A stretch of 64,000 bases of DNA from Rhizobium sp. P38BS-XIX (GTDB taxonomy: Bacteria; Pseudomonadota; Alphaproteobacteria; Rhizobiales; Rhizobiaceae). The translations under genes and the position numbers were made by a program. The notes under the pieces were generated by a model, which saw only the letters and a program-made list of their open reading frames with translations, was not told the DNA's origin and ran no database searches. The stretch is taken from contig NZ_JABAIJ010000001.1 of the NCBI RefSeq assembly GCF_012641435.1, positions 434,001 to 498,000 on the forward strand, written 5' to 3'. Below, piece by piece: positions 1 to 9,484 of the stretch; the stretch's first letter is position 1; the number at the start of each line of letters is the position of its first letter.

Positions 1-423
1 AAGGCACCTGATCTGATGTTCCGTCAGGACCCGGGCAAGACGAACGCCATGGCGTCGACGAAGATCAACTTCCACAACCCGAACAACGAATACATGCACG
101 ATACGCCGGAGCAGGGCCTGTTCAACAAGCTCATGCGTTTCGACAGCTCGGGCTGCGTTCGTGTTCAGAACGTGCGTGACCTCGCAACCTGGCTGCTAGG
201 CGAAACGCCTGGCTGGCCGCGTCAGCGCATCGAGCAGGTGATCTCCACCCGCGTCAACACGCCGATCACGCTGGCGTCCGAAGTGCCGGTCTATTTCGTC
301 TATATCTCCGCCTGGAGCGCCCGCGACGGTATCGTCCAGTTCCGCGACGATATCTATAATCTCGACGGCAACTCCCAGCTGGCGCTCGACACGACGCAGG
401 GCATGGAGCAGCCGGTTCAGTAA
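1..423 (+). CDS. L,D-transpeptidase, YcbB/YkuD type (3' part only)
   Basis: The frame is open from base 1, so the 5' part of the gene lies outside the window; about 140 codons are visible. The run RQDPG...NFHNPNNEYMHDTPEQGLF, followed by a Ser-x-Gly-Cys-Val-Arg-Val motif, is the catalytic end of YcbB/LdtD-type L,D-transpeptidases. The Cys of SGCVRV is the nucleophile that attacks peptidoglycan stem peptides to form 3-3 cross-links in the periplasm. The C-terminal tail after the YkuD domain (VYFVYISAWSARDG...) is also typical of the long YcbB class. The family call is firm. The N-terminal peptidoglycan-binding and scaffold domains expected in this class cannot be checked here. Confidence 0.88.
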   Translation, partial: KAPDLMFRQDPGKTNAMASTKINFHNPNNEYMHDTPEQGLFNKLMRFDSSGCVRVQNVRDLATWLLGETPGWPRQRIEQVISTRVNTPITLASEVPVYFVYISAWSARDGIVQFRDDIYNLDGNSQLALDTTQGMEQPVQ

Positions 424-451
424 TCGGCATTCAAGTTGCTATTCTTGTCGA

Positions 452-478
452 AGCCGCGTCCTCGGATGCGGCTTTTTC
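452..478 (+). terminator. Rho-independent terminator after the L,D-transpeptidase gene
   Basis: A hairpin with arms AGCCGC and GCGGCT (inner GT/AT pairs extend it) is followed at once by TTTTTC. It sits 28 bases after the stop codon. Confidence 0.8.
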
Positions 479-598
479 ATTTGCCGGCATCGCGCTGCGT
501 AGAATGCTCAGCAAATGTCGCTGGTCGTATTGCTCTCCGGCGACCCGGACGCTAATACCGTCTTCATTGCCGTTCCGGCCCGTTCAGGAGCTTCTACG

Positions 599-1897
599 AT
601 GACCAATGCGTCCACCGAACCCTTCTTCAATCGCTCGCTTGCCGATACCGATCCGGAAATCTTTGGTGCGATCGGCAAGGAACTCGGTCGCCAGCGGCAC
701 GAAATCGAACTGATCGCCTCGGAAAACATCGTCTCGCGCGCCGTTCTGGAAGCGCAGGGCTCGATCATGACCAACAAGTATGCCGAGGGCTATCCGGGCA
801 AGCGCTATTATGGCGGCTGCCAGTATGTCGATATCGCCGAAGAGCTCGCCATCGAGCGCGCCAAGAAGCTGTTTGGCGTCAACTTCGCCAACGTTCAGCC
901 GAATTCCGGTTCGCAGATGAACCAGGCCGTCTTCCTCGCGCTCCTGCAGCCGGGCGACACCTTCATGGGCCTCGACCTGAATTCGGGCGGCCACCTGACC
1001 CATGGTTCGCCGGTCAACATGTCCGGCAAGTGGTTCAACGTCGTGTCGTACGGCGTGCGCGAAGGCGACAACCTGCTCGACATGGATGACGTGCAGCGCA
1101 AGGCCGAGGAAACCAAGCCGAAACTCATCATCGCTGGCGGCACGGCCTATTCCCGCATCTGGGACTGGAAGCGCTTCCGCGAGATCGCCGACAGTGTCGG
1201 CGCCTATCTGATGGTCGACATGGCTCACATCGCCGGTCTCGTTGCCGGTGGCCAGCATCCGTCGCCGTTCCCGCATTGCCATGTTGCCACGACGACCACG
1301 CACAAGTCTCTTCGCGGCCCGCGCGGCGGCATGATCCTGACCAATGACGAGGATCTGGCGAAGAAGTTCAATTCGGCCGTCTTCCCCGGTCTCCAGGGTG
1401 GCCCGCTGATGCACGTCATCGCCGCTAAGGCCGTTGCCCTCGGCGAAGCGCTGCAGCCCGACTTCAAAGACTACGCGGCCCAGATCGTCAAGAACGCCAA
1501 GGCTCTCGCCGAAACGCTGATCTCCGGCGGTGTCGACGTCGTTTCCGGCGGCACGGACAACCACCTGATGCTTGTGGACTTGCGCAAGAAGAATGCGACC
1601 GGCAAGCGTGCGGAAGCCGCACTCGGCCGCGCTTACGTCACCTGCAACAAGAACGGCATCCCGTTCGATCCCGAAAAGCCATTCGTCACCTCCGGTGTCC
1701 GTCTCGGCACCCCGGCCGGCACGACGCGCGGCTTCAAGGAAGCCGAGTTCCGTGAAATCGGCAACCTGATCATCGAGGTTCTCGATGGTTTGAAGGTCGC
1801 CAATTCCGACGAAGGCAACGCCGCCGTCGAGGCTGCCGTTCGCGAGAAAGTGGTCAAGCTCACGGACCGCTTCCCGATGTACGGCTACATGGGCTAA
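599..1897 (+). CDS. glyA: Serine hydroxymethyltransferase
   Basis: This PLP enzyme interconverts serine and glycine, passing the one-carbon unit to tetrahydrofolate. The 432-residue product starting at 599 has the usual family length. It shows the N-terminal [10 protein letters not shown] region, the [15 protein letters not shown] segment and the PLP-lysine motif [14 protein letters not shown]. The frame is open further upstream (from 515), but the ATG at 599 is preferred: CAGGAG lies 8 bases before it and the protein then begins like other alphaproteobacterial GlyA proteins. nrdR follows after 9 bases, so the two are probably co-transcribed, with ribD and ribE further down the same strand. 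Confidence 0.97.
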   Translation: MTNASTEPFFNRSLADTDPEIFGAIGKELGRQRHEIELIASENIVSRAVLEAQGSIMTNKYAEGYPGKRYYGGCQYVDIAEELAIERAKKLFGVNFANVQPNSGSQMNQAVFLALLQPGDTFMGLDLNSGGHLTHGSPVNMSGKWFNVVSYGVREGDNLLDMDDVQRKAEETKPKLIIAGGTAYSRIWDWKRFREIADSVGAYLMVDMAHIAGLVAGGQHPSPFPHCHVATTTTHKSLRGPRGGMILTNDEDLAKKFNSAVFPGLQGGPLMHVIAAKAVALGEALQPDFKDYAAQIVKNAKALAETLISGGVDVVSGGTDNHLMLVDLRKKNATGKRAEAALGRAYVTCNKNGIPFDPEKPFVTSGVRLGTPAGTTRGFKEAEFREIGNLIIEVLDGLKVANSDEGNAAVEAAVREKVVKLTDRFPMYGYMG

Positions 1898-1906
1898 GGA
1901 GAGCGC

Positions 1907-2383
1907 ATGCGCTGCCCCTATTGCGGTACCGAAGATACCCAGGTGAAGGATTCGCGCCCGGCGGAGGATAATACCTCCATCCGCCGGCGTCGGATCTGTC
2001 CCGATTGCGGCGGTCGTTTCACGACCTTCGAGCGCGTGCAGTTGCGCGAGCTCATGGTCATCAAGAAGACCGGCCGCAAGGTGCTTTTCGATCGCGACAA
2101 GCTGGTGCGGTCCTTCGAGATAGCGCTCCGCAAGCGCCCGGTCGATCGTGATCGGATCGAGCGTGCCGTGTCCGGTATCGTGCGCCGCCTCGAAAGCTCC
2201 GGCGAGACGGAAATCAGCTCGGAACAGATCGGTCTGCAGGTGTTGGAGGCCTTGAAGAGCCTCGATGACGTGGCGTTCGTGCGCTACGCCTCCGTCTATC
2301 GCGACTTCTCGCATGCAGAGGATTTCGAGCACGTCATCAACGAAATCAACGCCAAGATCGCTCGGGATCCGTTGGATCCCTAA
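1907..2383 (+). CDS. nrdR: Transcriptional repressor NrdR
   Basis: NrdR senses ATP/dATP and represses ribonucleotide reductase genes. The 158-residue protein has the standard layout: an N-terminal zinc ribbon with CPYC and CPDC pairs (residues 3-34), then an ATP-cone domain beginning near [18 protein letters not shown]. The ATG follows a GGAGAG ribosome-binding site directly after the glyA stop. Linkage glyA-nrdR-ribD is common in rhizobia. A terminator-like hairpin follows, so ribD may have its own promoter. Confidence 0.97.
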   Translation: MRCPYCGTEDTQVKDSRPAEDNTSIRRRRICPDCGGRFTTFERVQLRELMVIKKTGRKVLFDRDKLVRSFEIALRKRPVDRDRIERAVSGIVRRLESSGETEISSEQIGLQVLEALKSLDDVAFVRYASVYRDFSHAEDFEHVINEINAKIARDPLDP

Positions 2384-2404
2384 GCACGCTCTTGCCGAAT
2401 TCAG

Positions 2405-2431
2405 AGGGCTCGGGACGTTCCGGAGCCCTTT
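2405..2431 (+). terminator. Terminator-like hairpin after nrdR
   Basis: Arms AGGGCTC and GAGCCCT are followed by a short T tract (TT, then GG). The T tract is weak, so termination may be partial before ribD. Confidence 0.5.
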
Positions 2432-2544
2432 GGCAACGTGGTGCAAAAGAGAAGTGTCACGTCATTTTGTTGTCTGACGTGGCTTGCGTCATCGATCCGG
2501 AAACTGGCATCACTCTCCCGGTTCAAACGGATTTCCAGTGAGAG

Positions 2545-3663
2545 ATGATGACTGTAGCTTCTCCTCAGCTCGATCAGACATTCATGGCTGAGGCCATCCG
2601 CCTGTCCCTGACGCATCTCGGGCTTACCTCCACCAATCCTTCCGTCGGCTGCGTCATCGTCAAGGATGGCGTCGTCGTTGGTCGGGGCGTTACGGCAGAA
2701 GGCGGTCGCCCGCACGCCGAGACCCAGGCGCTTGCCGAGGCCGGCGAAGCTGCTCGGGGTGCAACTGCCTATGTCACGCTCGAGCCTTGCTCGCATTACG
2801 GCAAGACGCCGCCCTGTGCGGAGGCTTTGATTGCCTATGGCGTGGCGCGCGTGGTCGTCAGCGTCACGGACCCCGATCAGCGCGTTTCAGGGCGCGGCAT
2901 CAAGATGCTGCGGGAAGCCGGTATCGAGGTCGAGACCGGTGTCTTGGAGATCGAGGGCAGGCGAGCCTTGGCTGGCTACCTCATGCGGCAGACGAGAAAC
3001 CGCCCCTATGTGACTCTCAAGCTTGCCGTTTCCGCCGATGGCATGATTGGTCGGGTCGGGGAGGGGCAGGTGCGCATCACGGGCGATCTCGCCCGCAAGC
3101 AGGTGCAGATGCTGCGCGCCGAGAGTGATGCCATTCTCGTCGGTATCGGCACGGCAATCGCGGATGATCCGGAATTGACCTGCAGGCTACCCGGTCTCGA
3201 AGACCGTACTCCCTTGCGCATCGTGATCGACGAAGACCTTCAGCTGCCGCTCGCCAGCAAGCTGGTCAAGACAGCGAGACAATATCCGGTCATCGCTGTT
3301 GCCGGACATCAGCCACCCTTCGATGAAAACACCGATAGCGCCTTCCTCGGCCGCCGTGCTGCTCTCGATGCGGCCGGCGTCGAAGTATTGCAGTCGAACG
3401 TGGATGAGCCTGGAGAGTTGCTGGAAGCATTGGGCACGCGCGGCATCTCGTCCCTGCTGGTCGAAGGCGGCGCCAAGACGGCGCGCCGTTTTCTCGCGGC
3501 CGATCTCGTGGATCGAATCCTGTTGTTCCAGGGACCGGTGACAATCGGCGCGGGTGGCATTGAATCGCCCGTCGCGAAATCCAATATCCCACCCAGTTTC
3601 ATGCATATCGGCGAAAGCCAGTTTGGCGACGATCGCTGCGACGAATACGAAAGAGGTCTTTGA
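2545..3663 (+). CDS. ribD: Bifunctional riboflavin deaminase/reductase RibD
   Basis: Catalyses two steps of riboflavin synthesis: deamination of the pyrimidine and reduction of the ribosyl side chain. In the 372-residue protein, the N-terminal zinc deaminase domain shows HAETQAL (zinc His and catalytic Glu) and PCSHYGKTPPC (two zinc Cys). The reductase domain starts near residue 150 (RPYVTLKLAVSADGMIG) and contains the LLVEGG motif near the C-terminus. Two adjacent ATGs (2545, 2548) follow a GAGAG site. The stop TGA overlaps the start of ribE (TGATG), which implies translational coupling. Confidence 0.96.
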   Translation: MMTVASPQLDQTFMAEAIRLSLTHLGLTSTNPSVGCVIVKDGVVVGRGVTAEGGRPHAETQALAEAGEAARGATAYVTLEPCSHYGKTPPCAEALIAYGVARVVVSVTDPDQRVSGRGIKMLREAGIEVETGVLEIEGRRALAGYLMRQTRNRPYVTLKLAVSADGMIGRVGEGQVRITGDLARKQVQMLRAESDAILVGIGTAIADDPELTCRLPGLEDRTPLRIVIDEDLQLPLASKLVKTARQYPVIAVAGHQPPFDENTDSAFLGRRAALDAAGVEVLQSNVDEPGELLEALGTRGISSLLVEGGAKTARRFLAADLVDRILLFQGPVTIGAGGIESPVAKSNIPPSFMHIGESQFGDDRCDEYERGL

Positions 3664-4304
3664 TGTTTACCGGAATTGTTACCGATGTTGGCACTGTCGA
3701 AGCCGTGTCCGAGCTCAAGGAAGGCATCAAGCTGCGCGTTGCCACCAATTACGATCCGGCAACGATCGATATGGGCGCTTCCATTTCGCATGCCGGCGTG
3801 TGCCTGACGGTGACGGGATTGCCTCAAGAGGGTAGCAACGGACGCTGGTTCGAGGTCGAAGCCTGGGAGGAGGCCCTGCGGCTGACCACCATCGGCAGTT
3901 GGGCCACAGGATCCAAGATCAATCTCGAACGTTCGCTGAAGATCGGCGACGAGCTTGGTGGTCATATCGTGTCTGGCCATGTCGACGGCAAGGCGGAAAT
4001 TCTGTCGGTCACGGCAGAGGGCGATGCCACGCGCTACCGCCTGCGTGCGCCAGAGCATCTGGCCAAATTCGTTGCTCCAAAAGGATCGATCGCGCTTGAC
4101 GGCACGTCCCTCACGGTCAACGCCGTCGATGGCACGGACTTCGACGTGCTTCTCATTCGCCACACTTTGGAAGTGACGACCTGGGGCGAGCGCAAGGCTG
4201 GCGATTTCGTCAATTTCGAGGTCGACACCATGGCGCGCTATGCCGCCCGCCTGGCTGAGTTCCCCGCCGTTCGCGAGGGACGAGCCCTGGTGCTCGAGGC
4301 CTAA
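3663..4304 (+). CDS. ribE: Riboflavin synthase alpha subunit
   Basis: Dismutates 6,7-dimethyl-8-ribityllumazine to riboflavin. The protein begins MFTGIVTDVGTVE, the family N-terminus, and carries the duplicated lumazine-binding barrels. The first has the SHAGVCLTVTG motif; the second has GHIVSGHVDG and GTSLTVN. The length of 213 residues is normal. The ATG at 3663 overlaps the ribD stop by one base. An upstream TTG at 3660 is possible but unnecessary. The gene runs 4 bases into the end of the convergent acetyltransferase gene. Some databases call this gene ribC. Confidence 0.96.
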   Translation: MFTGIVTDVGTVEAVSELKEGIKLRVATNYDPATIDMGASISHAGVCLTVTGLPQEGSNGRWFEVEAWEEALRLTTIGSWATGSKINLERSLKIGDELGGHIVSGHVDGKAEILSVTAEGDATRYRLRAPEHLAKFVAPKGSIALDGTSLTVNAVDGTDFDVLLIRHTLEVTTWGERKAGDFVNFEVDTMARYAARLAEFPAVREGRALVLEA

Positions 4305-4783
4305 GCCAGAGCCTTTTCCATCAGAAAATTTGACAGCGTCTGGCCGCGCTTTTCCACTTTTTGTGCGGCCAGAACGGTAAAGCCCTTTCGCTCGAAAAAG
4401 GGGCGGGCGGTGAGGCTCGCTTCGGTGAAAATTCGTTGCAGACCTTTTTTGCGGGCTGCTTTTTCGACCATTGCCAGTAAGAGACTGGCGACGCCTTTGC
4501 CTTGATGATCGGGACTGACGAACATCATATCCAGGCAGCCATCGGCCTTAAGGTCCGTAAAGCCGACAGGCGTCGAACCGATCATTGCAAGCCATGTCGG
4601 CCGGCTTGCCCGATACTGGCCCCAGATTTCGGCATCCTCGACCTTTGCCCAGGCGGCAATTTGCGCTGGATCGTAATCGCGTGATGCGACCTCACGAATG
4701 GCGCGCAGAAAGATGTCGATCGTCGCCTGCGCGTCATCAGGTTCGTAGTCCCTGAGCCAGATTTCATCCTGCGAAGATGTCAT
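4301..4783 (-). CDS. GNAT family N-acetyltransferase
   Basis: A 160-residue single-domain GNAT protein. The acetyl-CoA loop is visible as the Q/R-x-x-G-x-G/A type run DHQGKGVASLLL, and the C-terminal FFERKGFTVL is the usual beta6-beta7 region. The substrate is unknown; the closest general type is YafP/ElaA-like small-molecule acetyltransferases. It starts at an ATG preceded by AGGTGA. The gene is convergent with ribE, overlapping by 4 bases, and begins a block of three minus-strand genes lying between ribE and ribH. Confidence 0.85.
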   Translation of the reverse strand: MTSSQDEIWLRDYEPDDAQATIDIFLRAIREVASRDYDPAQIAAWAKVEDAEIWGQYRASRPTWLAMIGSTPVGFTDLKADGCLDMMFVSPDHQGKGVASLLLAMVEKAARKKGLQRIFTEASLTARPFFERKGFTVLAAQKVEKRGQTLSNFLMEKALA

Positions 4784-4817
4784 GTGCGGTCACCTGCTGC
4801 GCCGTCGCCGATAGCGC

Positions 4818-5336
4818 CTATCGCTCGAACATGGCGTTTGGTTTGTCCTTGAAAACGATCTCGCCGATCCGCCGAAACCCGATTTTCTCGGCCACGCGCA
4901 GCGACGGCTTGTTTTCCAGCTCGACGATGCAGGTCATGCGCCGGCCTGCGAACTGCTCTTCCGCCCAGGCGATGGCCGCACGCATTGCTTCCGTCGCATA
5001 GCCCTTGCCCTGCATCGGCGGCGTGATGCCCCAACCGGCTTCGAGCGTCCCTTCCGTCGATGGCGTCATGTCACGGTGCAGATCGAGGAAGCCGACTTCG
5101 CCGATGAGCTTGCCGCTCTGGCGCTCCTCCACCGCGAAGAACCCGAAGCCGAGATAATGCCAAAGGCCGGCATACCGCAGCAGTCGCGCCCAGATCTGCT
5201 CGCGCGTCGGCATCTCGCCGCCGATGAAACGGACGAGATCCTTATGCTTCCAAAGCTCTACAAATTCATCGAAATCATCAAGCCGGTGGCCACGCAACAA
5301 AAGGCGGTCAGTCGTCAATGTCGGAATGATCGTCAT
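4818..5336 (-). CDS. GNAT family N-acetyltransferase, RimJ/RimL-like
   Basis: A 172-residue GNAT protein of the acetyltransf_3 type. It opens with LTTDRLLLRGHRLDDFDEF, typical of RimJ/RimL relatives, and has the acetyl-CoA loop PPMQGKGYATEAM and the C-terminal NKPSLRVAEKIGFRRIGE. The target (a protein N-terminus or a small molecule) cannot be told from sequence. It is not closely similar to the neighbouring GNAT gene, so recent tandem duplication is unlikely. No strong ribosome-binding site precedes the ATG, which leaves some doubt over the start. Confidence 0.87.
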   Translation of the reverse strand: MTIIPTLTTDRLLLRGHRLDDFDEFVELWKHKDLVRFIGGEMPTREQIWARLLRYAGLWHYLGFGFFAVEERQSGKLIGEVGFLDLHRDMTPSTEGTLEAGWGITPPMQGKGYATEAMRAAIAWAEEQFAGRRMTCIVELENKPSLRVAEKIGFRRIGEIVFKDKPNAMFER

Positions 5337-5372
5337 CGGATATGATCTTTGCTGAAATATTTTTGGTGATGG

Positions 5373-5882
5373 TCAGTCGTCGAAGGCGCCGGGCTCGCCG
5401 TCCCAGTAATCGAAATTGGTGGTCGCGGCGCGACCGATTGCGCGGAACGTTGCCTTGCCGTCCCGATTGGTCTTGGCCAGAAATTTGCCCGAGTCCGGAT
5501 ATTCCACGATCTCCGTCCGCGCCTTGGTGGAAATGGCGAGATAGATGAGCACGGCAGGACCGGTATTGATCAACTGATGCGCTGTCTCCGGGCCGCCCAC
5601 CGGAGCGCCGAGCACATCGCCCTTGCCAACGGCCACACGCTCGTCGCCGAAGCGATATTCGCCTTCGCCGTCGATAATGATGAAAAGCTCTTCCTCGACG
5701 TGATGGTTATGAAACGGACAGCCCGATTTGCCGGGGGGTACTTCGTTATAACTGATCCCCAGGTCCTTCAGCCCCAGCAATGCGCCGAAGGAAGTGTCGC
5801 TACCGGCAAAAAAGCTCCCCTGCCGCCAATGCTCCAGTTTGAGTTTGCCGACATTGACGGCCGGTATGGATTTCTTCGTCAT
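5373..5882 (-). CDS. Cupin domain protein
   Basis: A 169-residue protein with one cupin fold. Motif 1 is seen as GCPFHNHHVEEELFIIIDGEGEYRFG (the His-His-Glu metal set) and motif 2 as GDVLGAPVGGPETAHQLINTG (metal His). The last third (TNFDYWDGEPGAFDD) matches a rhizobial subgroup of uncharacterised cupins. The ATG at 5882 is chosen because GGGGGAGG lies directly before it; a GTG 21 bases upstream would have the Shine-Dalgarno sequence inside the coding region. Function unknown; a metal-dependent enzyme or sugar-binding role is possible. Confidence 0.85.
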   Translation of the reverse strand: MTKKSIPAVNVGKLKLEHWRQGSFFAGSDTSFGALLGLKDLGISYNEVPPGKSGCPFHNHHVEEELFIIIDGEGEYRFGDERVAVGKGDVLGAPVGGPETAHQLINTGPAVLIYLAISTKARTEIVEYPDSGKFLAKTNRDGKATFRAIGRAATTNFDYWDGEPGAFDD

Positions 5883-6080
5883 GAACCTCCCCCTCCCAGC
5901 CACAAATTATTAGCGAAGCGCCTGCGCGCAAGGAAGCCGGAATTTCCATGCTGCCGCGATCATTTCCAAATAGGGCCGGAATTGGCGTCGACCATTGAAA
6001 AACACTTGCCAAGTGCGGCCCGCCGTGATTTGACCCCGCCTAATATGGTGTCGCGCCCCCTCTTGATCCGCAGGTGATGT

Positions 6081-6536
6081 ATGTCCAGCTCTTCGAATGC
6101 CCACATTCTCATTGTTGAAGCCCGCTTCTACGATGACATGGCCGACGCTCTGCTCGATGGGGCCAAGGCTGCGCTCGACGAAGCCGGCGCGACCTACGAT
6201 GTCGTAACCGTGCCCGGCGCGCTGGAAATCCCGGCTGCGATTGCCATGGCGCTCGATGGCGGCGACAACGGCAATGTTGTATATGATGGCTACGTCGCTC
6301 TCGGCATGGTCATTCGCGGCGAAACCTATCATTTCGATATCGTTGCCAATGAATCCTCGCGTGCGCTGATGGACCTCGCCGTCAGTGAATCGCTTGCGAT
6401 CGGCAACGGTATTCTCACCGTCGAGAATGACGAGCAGGCTTGGGCGCGTGCGCGTCGTTCGGACAAGGATAAGGGCGGTTTTGCCGCCCGCGCAGCGCTG
6501 ACCATGATCGCGCTGAAAGAGAAATTGGGTGCATAA
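6081..6536 (+). CDS. ribH: 6,7-dimethyl-8-ribityllumazine synthase
   Basis: Condenses the pyrimidine intermediate with dihydroxybutanone phosphate, the penultimate step of riboflavin synthesis. The 151-residue protein begins with the [21 protein letters not shown] region. It has the [15 protein letters not shown] motif and the [18 protein letters not shown] phosphate/active-site segment with the catalytic His. AGGTGAT lies just before the ATG. nusB starts 3 bases after the stop; ribH-nusB is a conserved pair. ribE lies 1.8 kb upstream, separated by three opposite-strand genes. Confidence 0.96.
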   Translation: MSSSSNAHILIVEARFYDDMADALLDGAKAALDEAGATYDVVTVPGALEIPAAIAMALDGGDNGNVVYDGYVALGMVIRGETYHFDIVANESSRALMDLAVSESLAIGNGILTVENDEQAWARARRSDKDKGGFAARAALTMIALKEKLGA

Positions 6537-6539
6537 TAC

Positions 6540-7022
6540 ATGAGCAATCAGGATAACGAGCGACCGGCAAAACTCGCCAACCAGCGGGGCGCAGCACGCC
6601 TTGCGGCGGTGCAGGCGCTCTATCAGATGGATATCGGCGGGACTGGCGTTCTCGAAGTTGTGGCTGAATACGAAGCGCACCGTCTCGGACAGGAGCTGGA
6701 CGGAGAGACCTATCTGAAGGCAGATGCCTCCTGGTTTCGCTCCATCGTATCCGGCGTCGTGCGCGAACAGACCAAGCTCGATCCGCTGATCGGCTCGGCG
6801 CTTCAGGACGACTGGGCGCTTTCGCGTCTGGACAGCACCGTGCGCGCCATTCTGCGTGCTGGTACATTCGAGCTCATCGATCGCAAGGACGTGCCGGTTC
6901 CGGTGATCGTCACTGAGTATGTCGAGATCGCCCATGCCTTCTTCGAGGAGGATGAGCCGAAACTCGTGAACGCCGTGCTTGACCGAATCGCCAAGCAGGT
7001 TCGCGGCGAAGCAAAGAAGTAA
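6540..7022 (+). CDS. nusB: Transcription antitermination factor NusB
   Basis: NusB binds boxA RNA with NusE (S10) in rRNA antitermination. The 160-residue all-helical protein shows the conserved opening [20 protein letters not shown], the [15 protein letters not shown] segment and the final [27 protein letters not shown]. It starts 3 bases after ribH, so the pair is almost certainly one operon. Confidence 0.96.
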   Translation: MSNQDNERPAKLANQRGAARLAAVQALYQMDIGGTGVLEVVAEYEAHRLGQELDGETYLKADASWFRSIVSGVVREQTKLDPLIGSALQDDWALSRLDSTVRAILRAGTFELIDRKDVPVPVIVTEYVEIAHAFFEEDEPKLVNAVLDRIAKQVRGEAKK

Positions 7023-7219
7023 GCTTCGCCCGAGAGACGGAAGCCCGTGTTTGGCGCTTTCGTTTCCTTCGTTCGCGTCTGATTTCATCTTCGAATATTC
7101 TTTTGAACCTCCTGCGGGTGTTTTACCTGCGGGCGGTCTTGACGCGACGTTTTCCCAACAGCAATCTCGCAGTGCACATCCGTAGATCGCCTTGGAGGAG
7201 GGGAGCACCGGTTGTCGCA

Positions 7220-7260
7220 GGCGGCCGGGGGAGGAGTGAACCGCCGGCTTTTTTGGAGGG
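7220..7260 (+). promoter_or_regulatory. Terminator-like hairpin running into the hppA ribosome-binding site
   Basis: A GC-rich hairpin (GCCGG at 7224-7228 with CCGGC at 7244-7248, or GGCGG with CCGCC) is followed directly by six T residues. These run straight into GGAGGG, the hppA Shine-Dalgarno site. It could end read-through from nusB or act as an attenuator of hppA; the sequence does not decide between these. Confidence 0.5.
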
Positions 7261-7270
7261 AAAAAGCGAA

Positions 7271-9409
7271 ATGTCGATTCTTTTAGGTGTAATCGCGTGC
7301 GGTTTGCTCTCGGTGGTTTATGCCATCTGGACGACCCGGTCGGTGCTTTCAGCCGATCAGGGTAACGCACGCATGCAGGAAATCGCGGGTTATATCCGCG
7401 AAGGCGCGCAAGCCTATCTGGCGCGCCAGTATAGAACCATTGCAATTGTCGGTGTCATCGTCTTCATCGCAGCCTGGCTTCTCCTGTCCGCCGAAGCCGC
7501 TTTTGGCTTCCTGATCGGCGCGATTCTCTCAGGCGGTGCCGGCTTCATCGGCATGCACGTCTCCGTGCGCGCCAATGTCCGCACGGCGCAGGCCTCGTCG
7601 CATAGCCTTTCGGCCGGCCTCGATATCGCCTTCAAGTCGGGCGCCATCACCGGCATGCTGGTTGCCGGTCTCGCATTGCTCGGCGTTTCCATTTATTTTT
7701 ATGTTTTGACCGGCATTCTCGGCCATGAGGCTGGTTCGCGCGATGTCATCGATGCGCTGGTTGCGCTTGGGTTCGGTGCCTCGCTGATTTCGATCTTCGC
7801 CCGTCTCGGCGGCGGTATCTTCACCAAGGGCGCCGATGTCGGCGGTGACCTGGTCGGCAAGGTGGAGGCCGGCATCCCGGAAGATGATCCGCGCAACCCC
7901 GCAACCATTGCCGATAACGTCGGCGATAACGTCGGCGATTGCGCCGGCATGGCAGCGGACCTGTTCGAGACCTATGCGGTCTCGGTCGTCGCCACCATGG
8001 TTCTGGCGGCCATTTTCTTTGCAGGCACGCCTCTGCTCAATTCCGCCATGATTTATCCGCTGGCTATTTGCGGCACCTGCATCATCACCTCGATCATCGG
8101 TACGTTCTTCGTCAAGCTCGGTACCAACGGTTCGATCATGGGCGCGCTCTACAAGGGGCTCATCGCCACAGGCATCCTCTCCATCGTCGGATTGGCTATC
8201 GCGACCTCACTGACCATCGGTTGGGGTTCTGTCGGCACGGTCGGCGGCTTCGACGTCACCGGAACGAAGCTCTTCAGCTGCGGCATCGTCGGCTTGATCG
8301 TGACGGCACTGATCGTCGTTATCACCGAATATTACACCGGCACGAACAAGCGCCCGGTCAACTCGATCGCCCAGGCGTCGGTCACCGGACACGGAACCAA
8401 CGTCATTCAGGGCCTTGCCGTCTCACTCGAATCGACGGCGCTTCCCGCGATCGTCATCGTCGGCGGCATCATCGCCACCTATCAACTCGGCGGCCTGTTC
8501 GGCACCGGGATCGCCGTCACGGCCATGCTCGGGCTTGCCGGCATGATCGTTGCGCTCGATGCCTTCGGTCCGGTCACGGACAATGCCGGTGGTATCGCCG
8601 AAATGTCGCATCTTCCGCCGGAAGTGCGCAAATCGACCGACGCTCTGGATGCGGTCGGCAACACCACCAAGGCCGTCACCAAGGGCTACGCCATCGGCTC
8701 GGCTGGTCTCGGCGCTCTCGTGCTGTTCGCCGCCTATTCGAACGACCTGCAATATTTCGCGGCCCATGGCGACAAGTTCCCGTATTTCGCCAATGTGGGC
8801 ACGATCTCATTCGATCTCTCCAACCCCTACGTCGTCGCCGGCCTCCTGTTCGGCGGCCTTATTCCCTACCTCTTCGGCGGCATCGCGATGACGGCCGTTG
8901 GTCGCGCCGCAGGCTCGATCGTCGAGGAAGTGCGCCGGCAGTTCCGGGAAAAGCCCGGCATCATGCAGGGCACGGAGCGTCCCGACTACGGTCGTGCCGT
9001 CGACCTGCTGACCAAGGCGGCCATTCGCGAAATGATTATTCCGTCGCTGCTGCCGGTCCTGGCTCCGGTGGTGGTCTATTTCGGGGTGCTGCTGATCTCT
9101 GGCTCCAAGGCTTCGGCCTTCGCTGCCCTCGGCGCCTCGCTGCTTGGCGTGATCATCAACGGCCTCTTCGTCGCCATTTCGATGACGTCGGGCGGCGGTG
9201 CATGGGACAATGCCAAGAAAAGCTTTGAAGACGGCTTCGTCGACAAGGACGGTACGCGCCATCTGAAGGGTTCCGAAGCGCACAAGGCGTCGGTGACGGG
9301 CGATACCGTCGGCGATCCCTACAAGGATACGGCAGGCCCTGCGGTCAACCCGGCGATCAAGATCACGAATATCGTCGCGCTGCTGCTGCTTGCGATTCTC
9401 GCCGGATAA
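7271..9409 (+). CDS. hppA: Membrane-bound proton-translocating pyrophosphatase
   Basis: An integral membrane pump that couples pyrophosphate hydrolysis to proton transport. The 712-residue protein has the many hydrophobic helices of the family, the substrate-binding run [21 protein letters not shown] and the acidic motif [19 protein letters not shown]. The segment [10 protein letters not shown] has Lys where K+-dependent enzymes have Ala, and Thr three residues later. By the rule known for this family, that predicts a K+-independent pump. The start at 7271 is preferred to codons further upstream because GGAGGG precedes it and [20 protein letters not shown] is the usual first helix. Confidence 0.97.
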   Translation: MSILLGVIACGLLSVVYAIWTTRSVLSADQGNARMQEIAGYIREGAQAYLARQYRTIAIVGVIVFIAAWLLLSAEAAFGFLIGAILSGGAGFIGMHVSVRANVRTAQASSHSLSAGLDIAFKSGAITGMLVAGLALLGVSIYFYVLTGILGHEAGSRDVIDALVALGFGASLISIFARLGGGIFTKGADVGGDLVGKVEAGIPEDDPRNPATIADNVGDNVGDCAGMAADLFETYAVSVVATMVLAAIFFAGTPLLNSAMIYPLAICGTCIITSIIGTFFVKLGTNGSIMGALYKGLIATGILSIVGLAIATSLTIGWGSVGTVGGFDVTGTKLFSCGIVGLIVTALIVVITEYYTGTNKRPVNSIAQASVTGHGTNVIQGLAVSLESTALPAIVIVGGIIATYQLGGLFGTGIAVTAMLGLAGMIVALDAFGPVTDNAGGIAEMSHLPPEVRKSTDALDAVGNTTKAVTKGYAIGSAGLGALVLFAAYSNDLQYFAAHGDKFPYFANVGTISFDLSNPYVVAGLLFGGLIPYLFGGIAMTAVGRAAGSIVEEVRRQFREKPGIMQGTERPDYGRAVDLLTKAAIREMIIPSLLPVLAPVVVYFGVLLISGSKASAFAALGASLLGVIINGLFVAISMTSGGGAWDNAKKSFEDGFVDKDGTRHLKGSEAHKASVTGDTVGDPYKDTAGPAVNPAIKITNIVALLLLAILAG

Positions 9410-9433
9410 GGAAAGCAAAGCGAACGGATAAAG

Positions 9434-9465
9434 AAAAACCCGCGGGGCGAACCTCGCGGGTTTTT
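9434..9465. terminator. Bidirectional terminator between hppA and bamE
   Basis: A 9-bp stem (CCCGCG plus G-T and G-C pairs with CGCGGG) and a CGAA loop, flanked by AAAAA on the left and TTTTT on the right. It can end both the plus-strand hppA and the minus-strand bamE transcripts. Confidence 0.88.
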
Positions 9466-9484
9466 GCTGGAATATCGTCCTGGC

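Noticed and set aside
584..2446. A long minus-strand open frame of about 620 codons
   Set aside because: It lies opposite glyA and nrdR, which have clear family motifs. High GC content leaves long open frames on the opposite strand.
5910..7445. A minus-strand open frame of about 510 codons
   Set aside because: It covers ribH and nusB in antisense and has no recognisable motif or ribosome-binding site.
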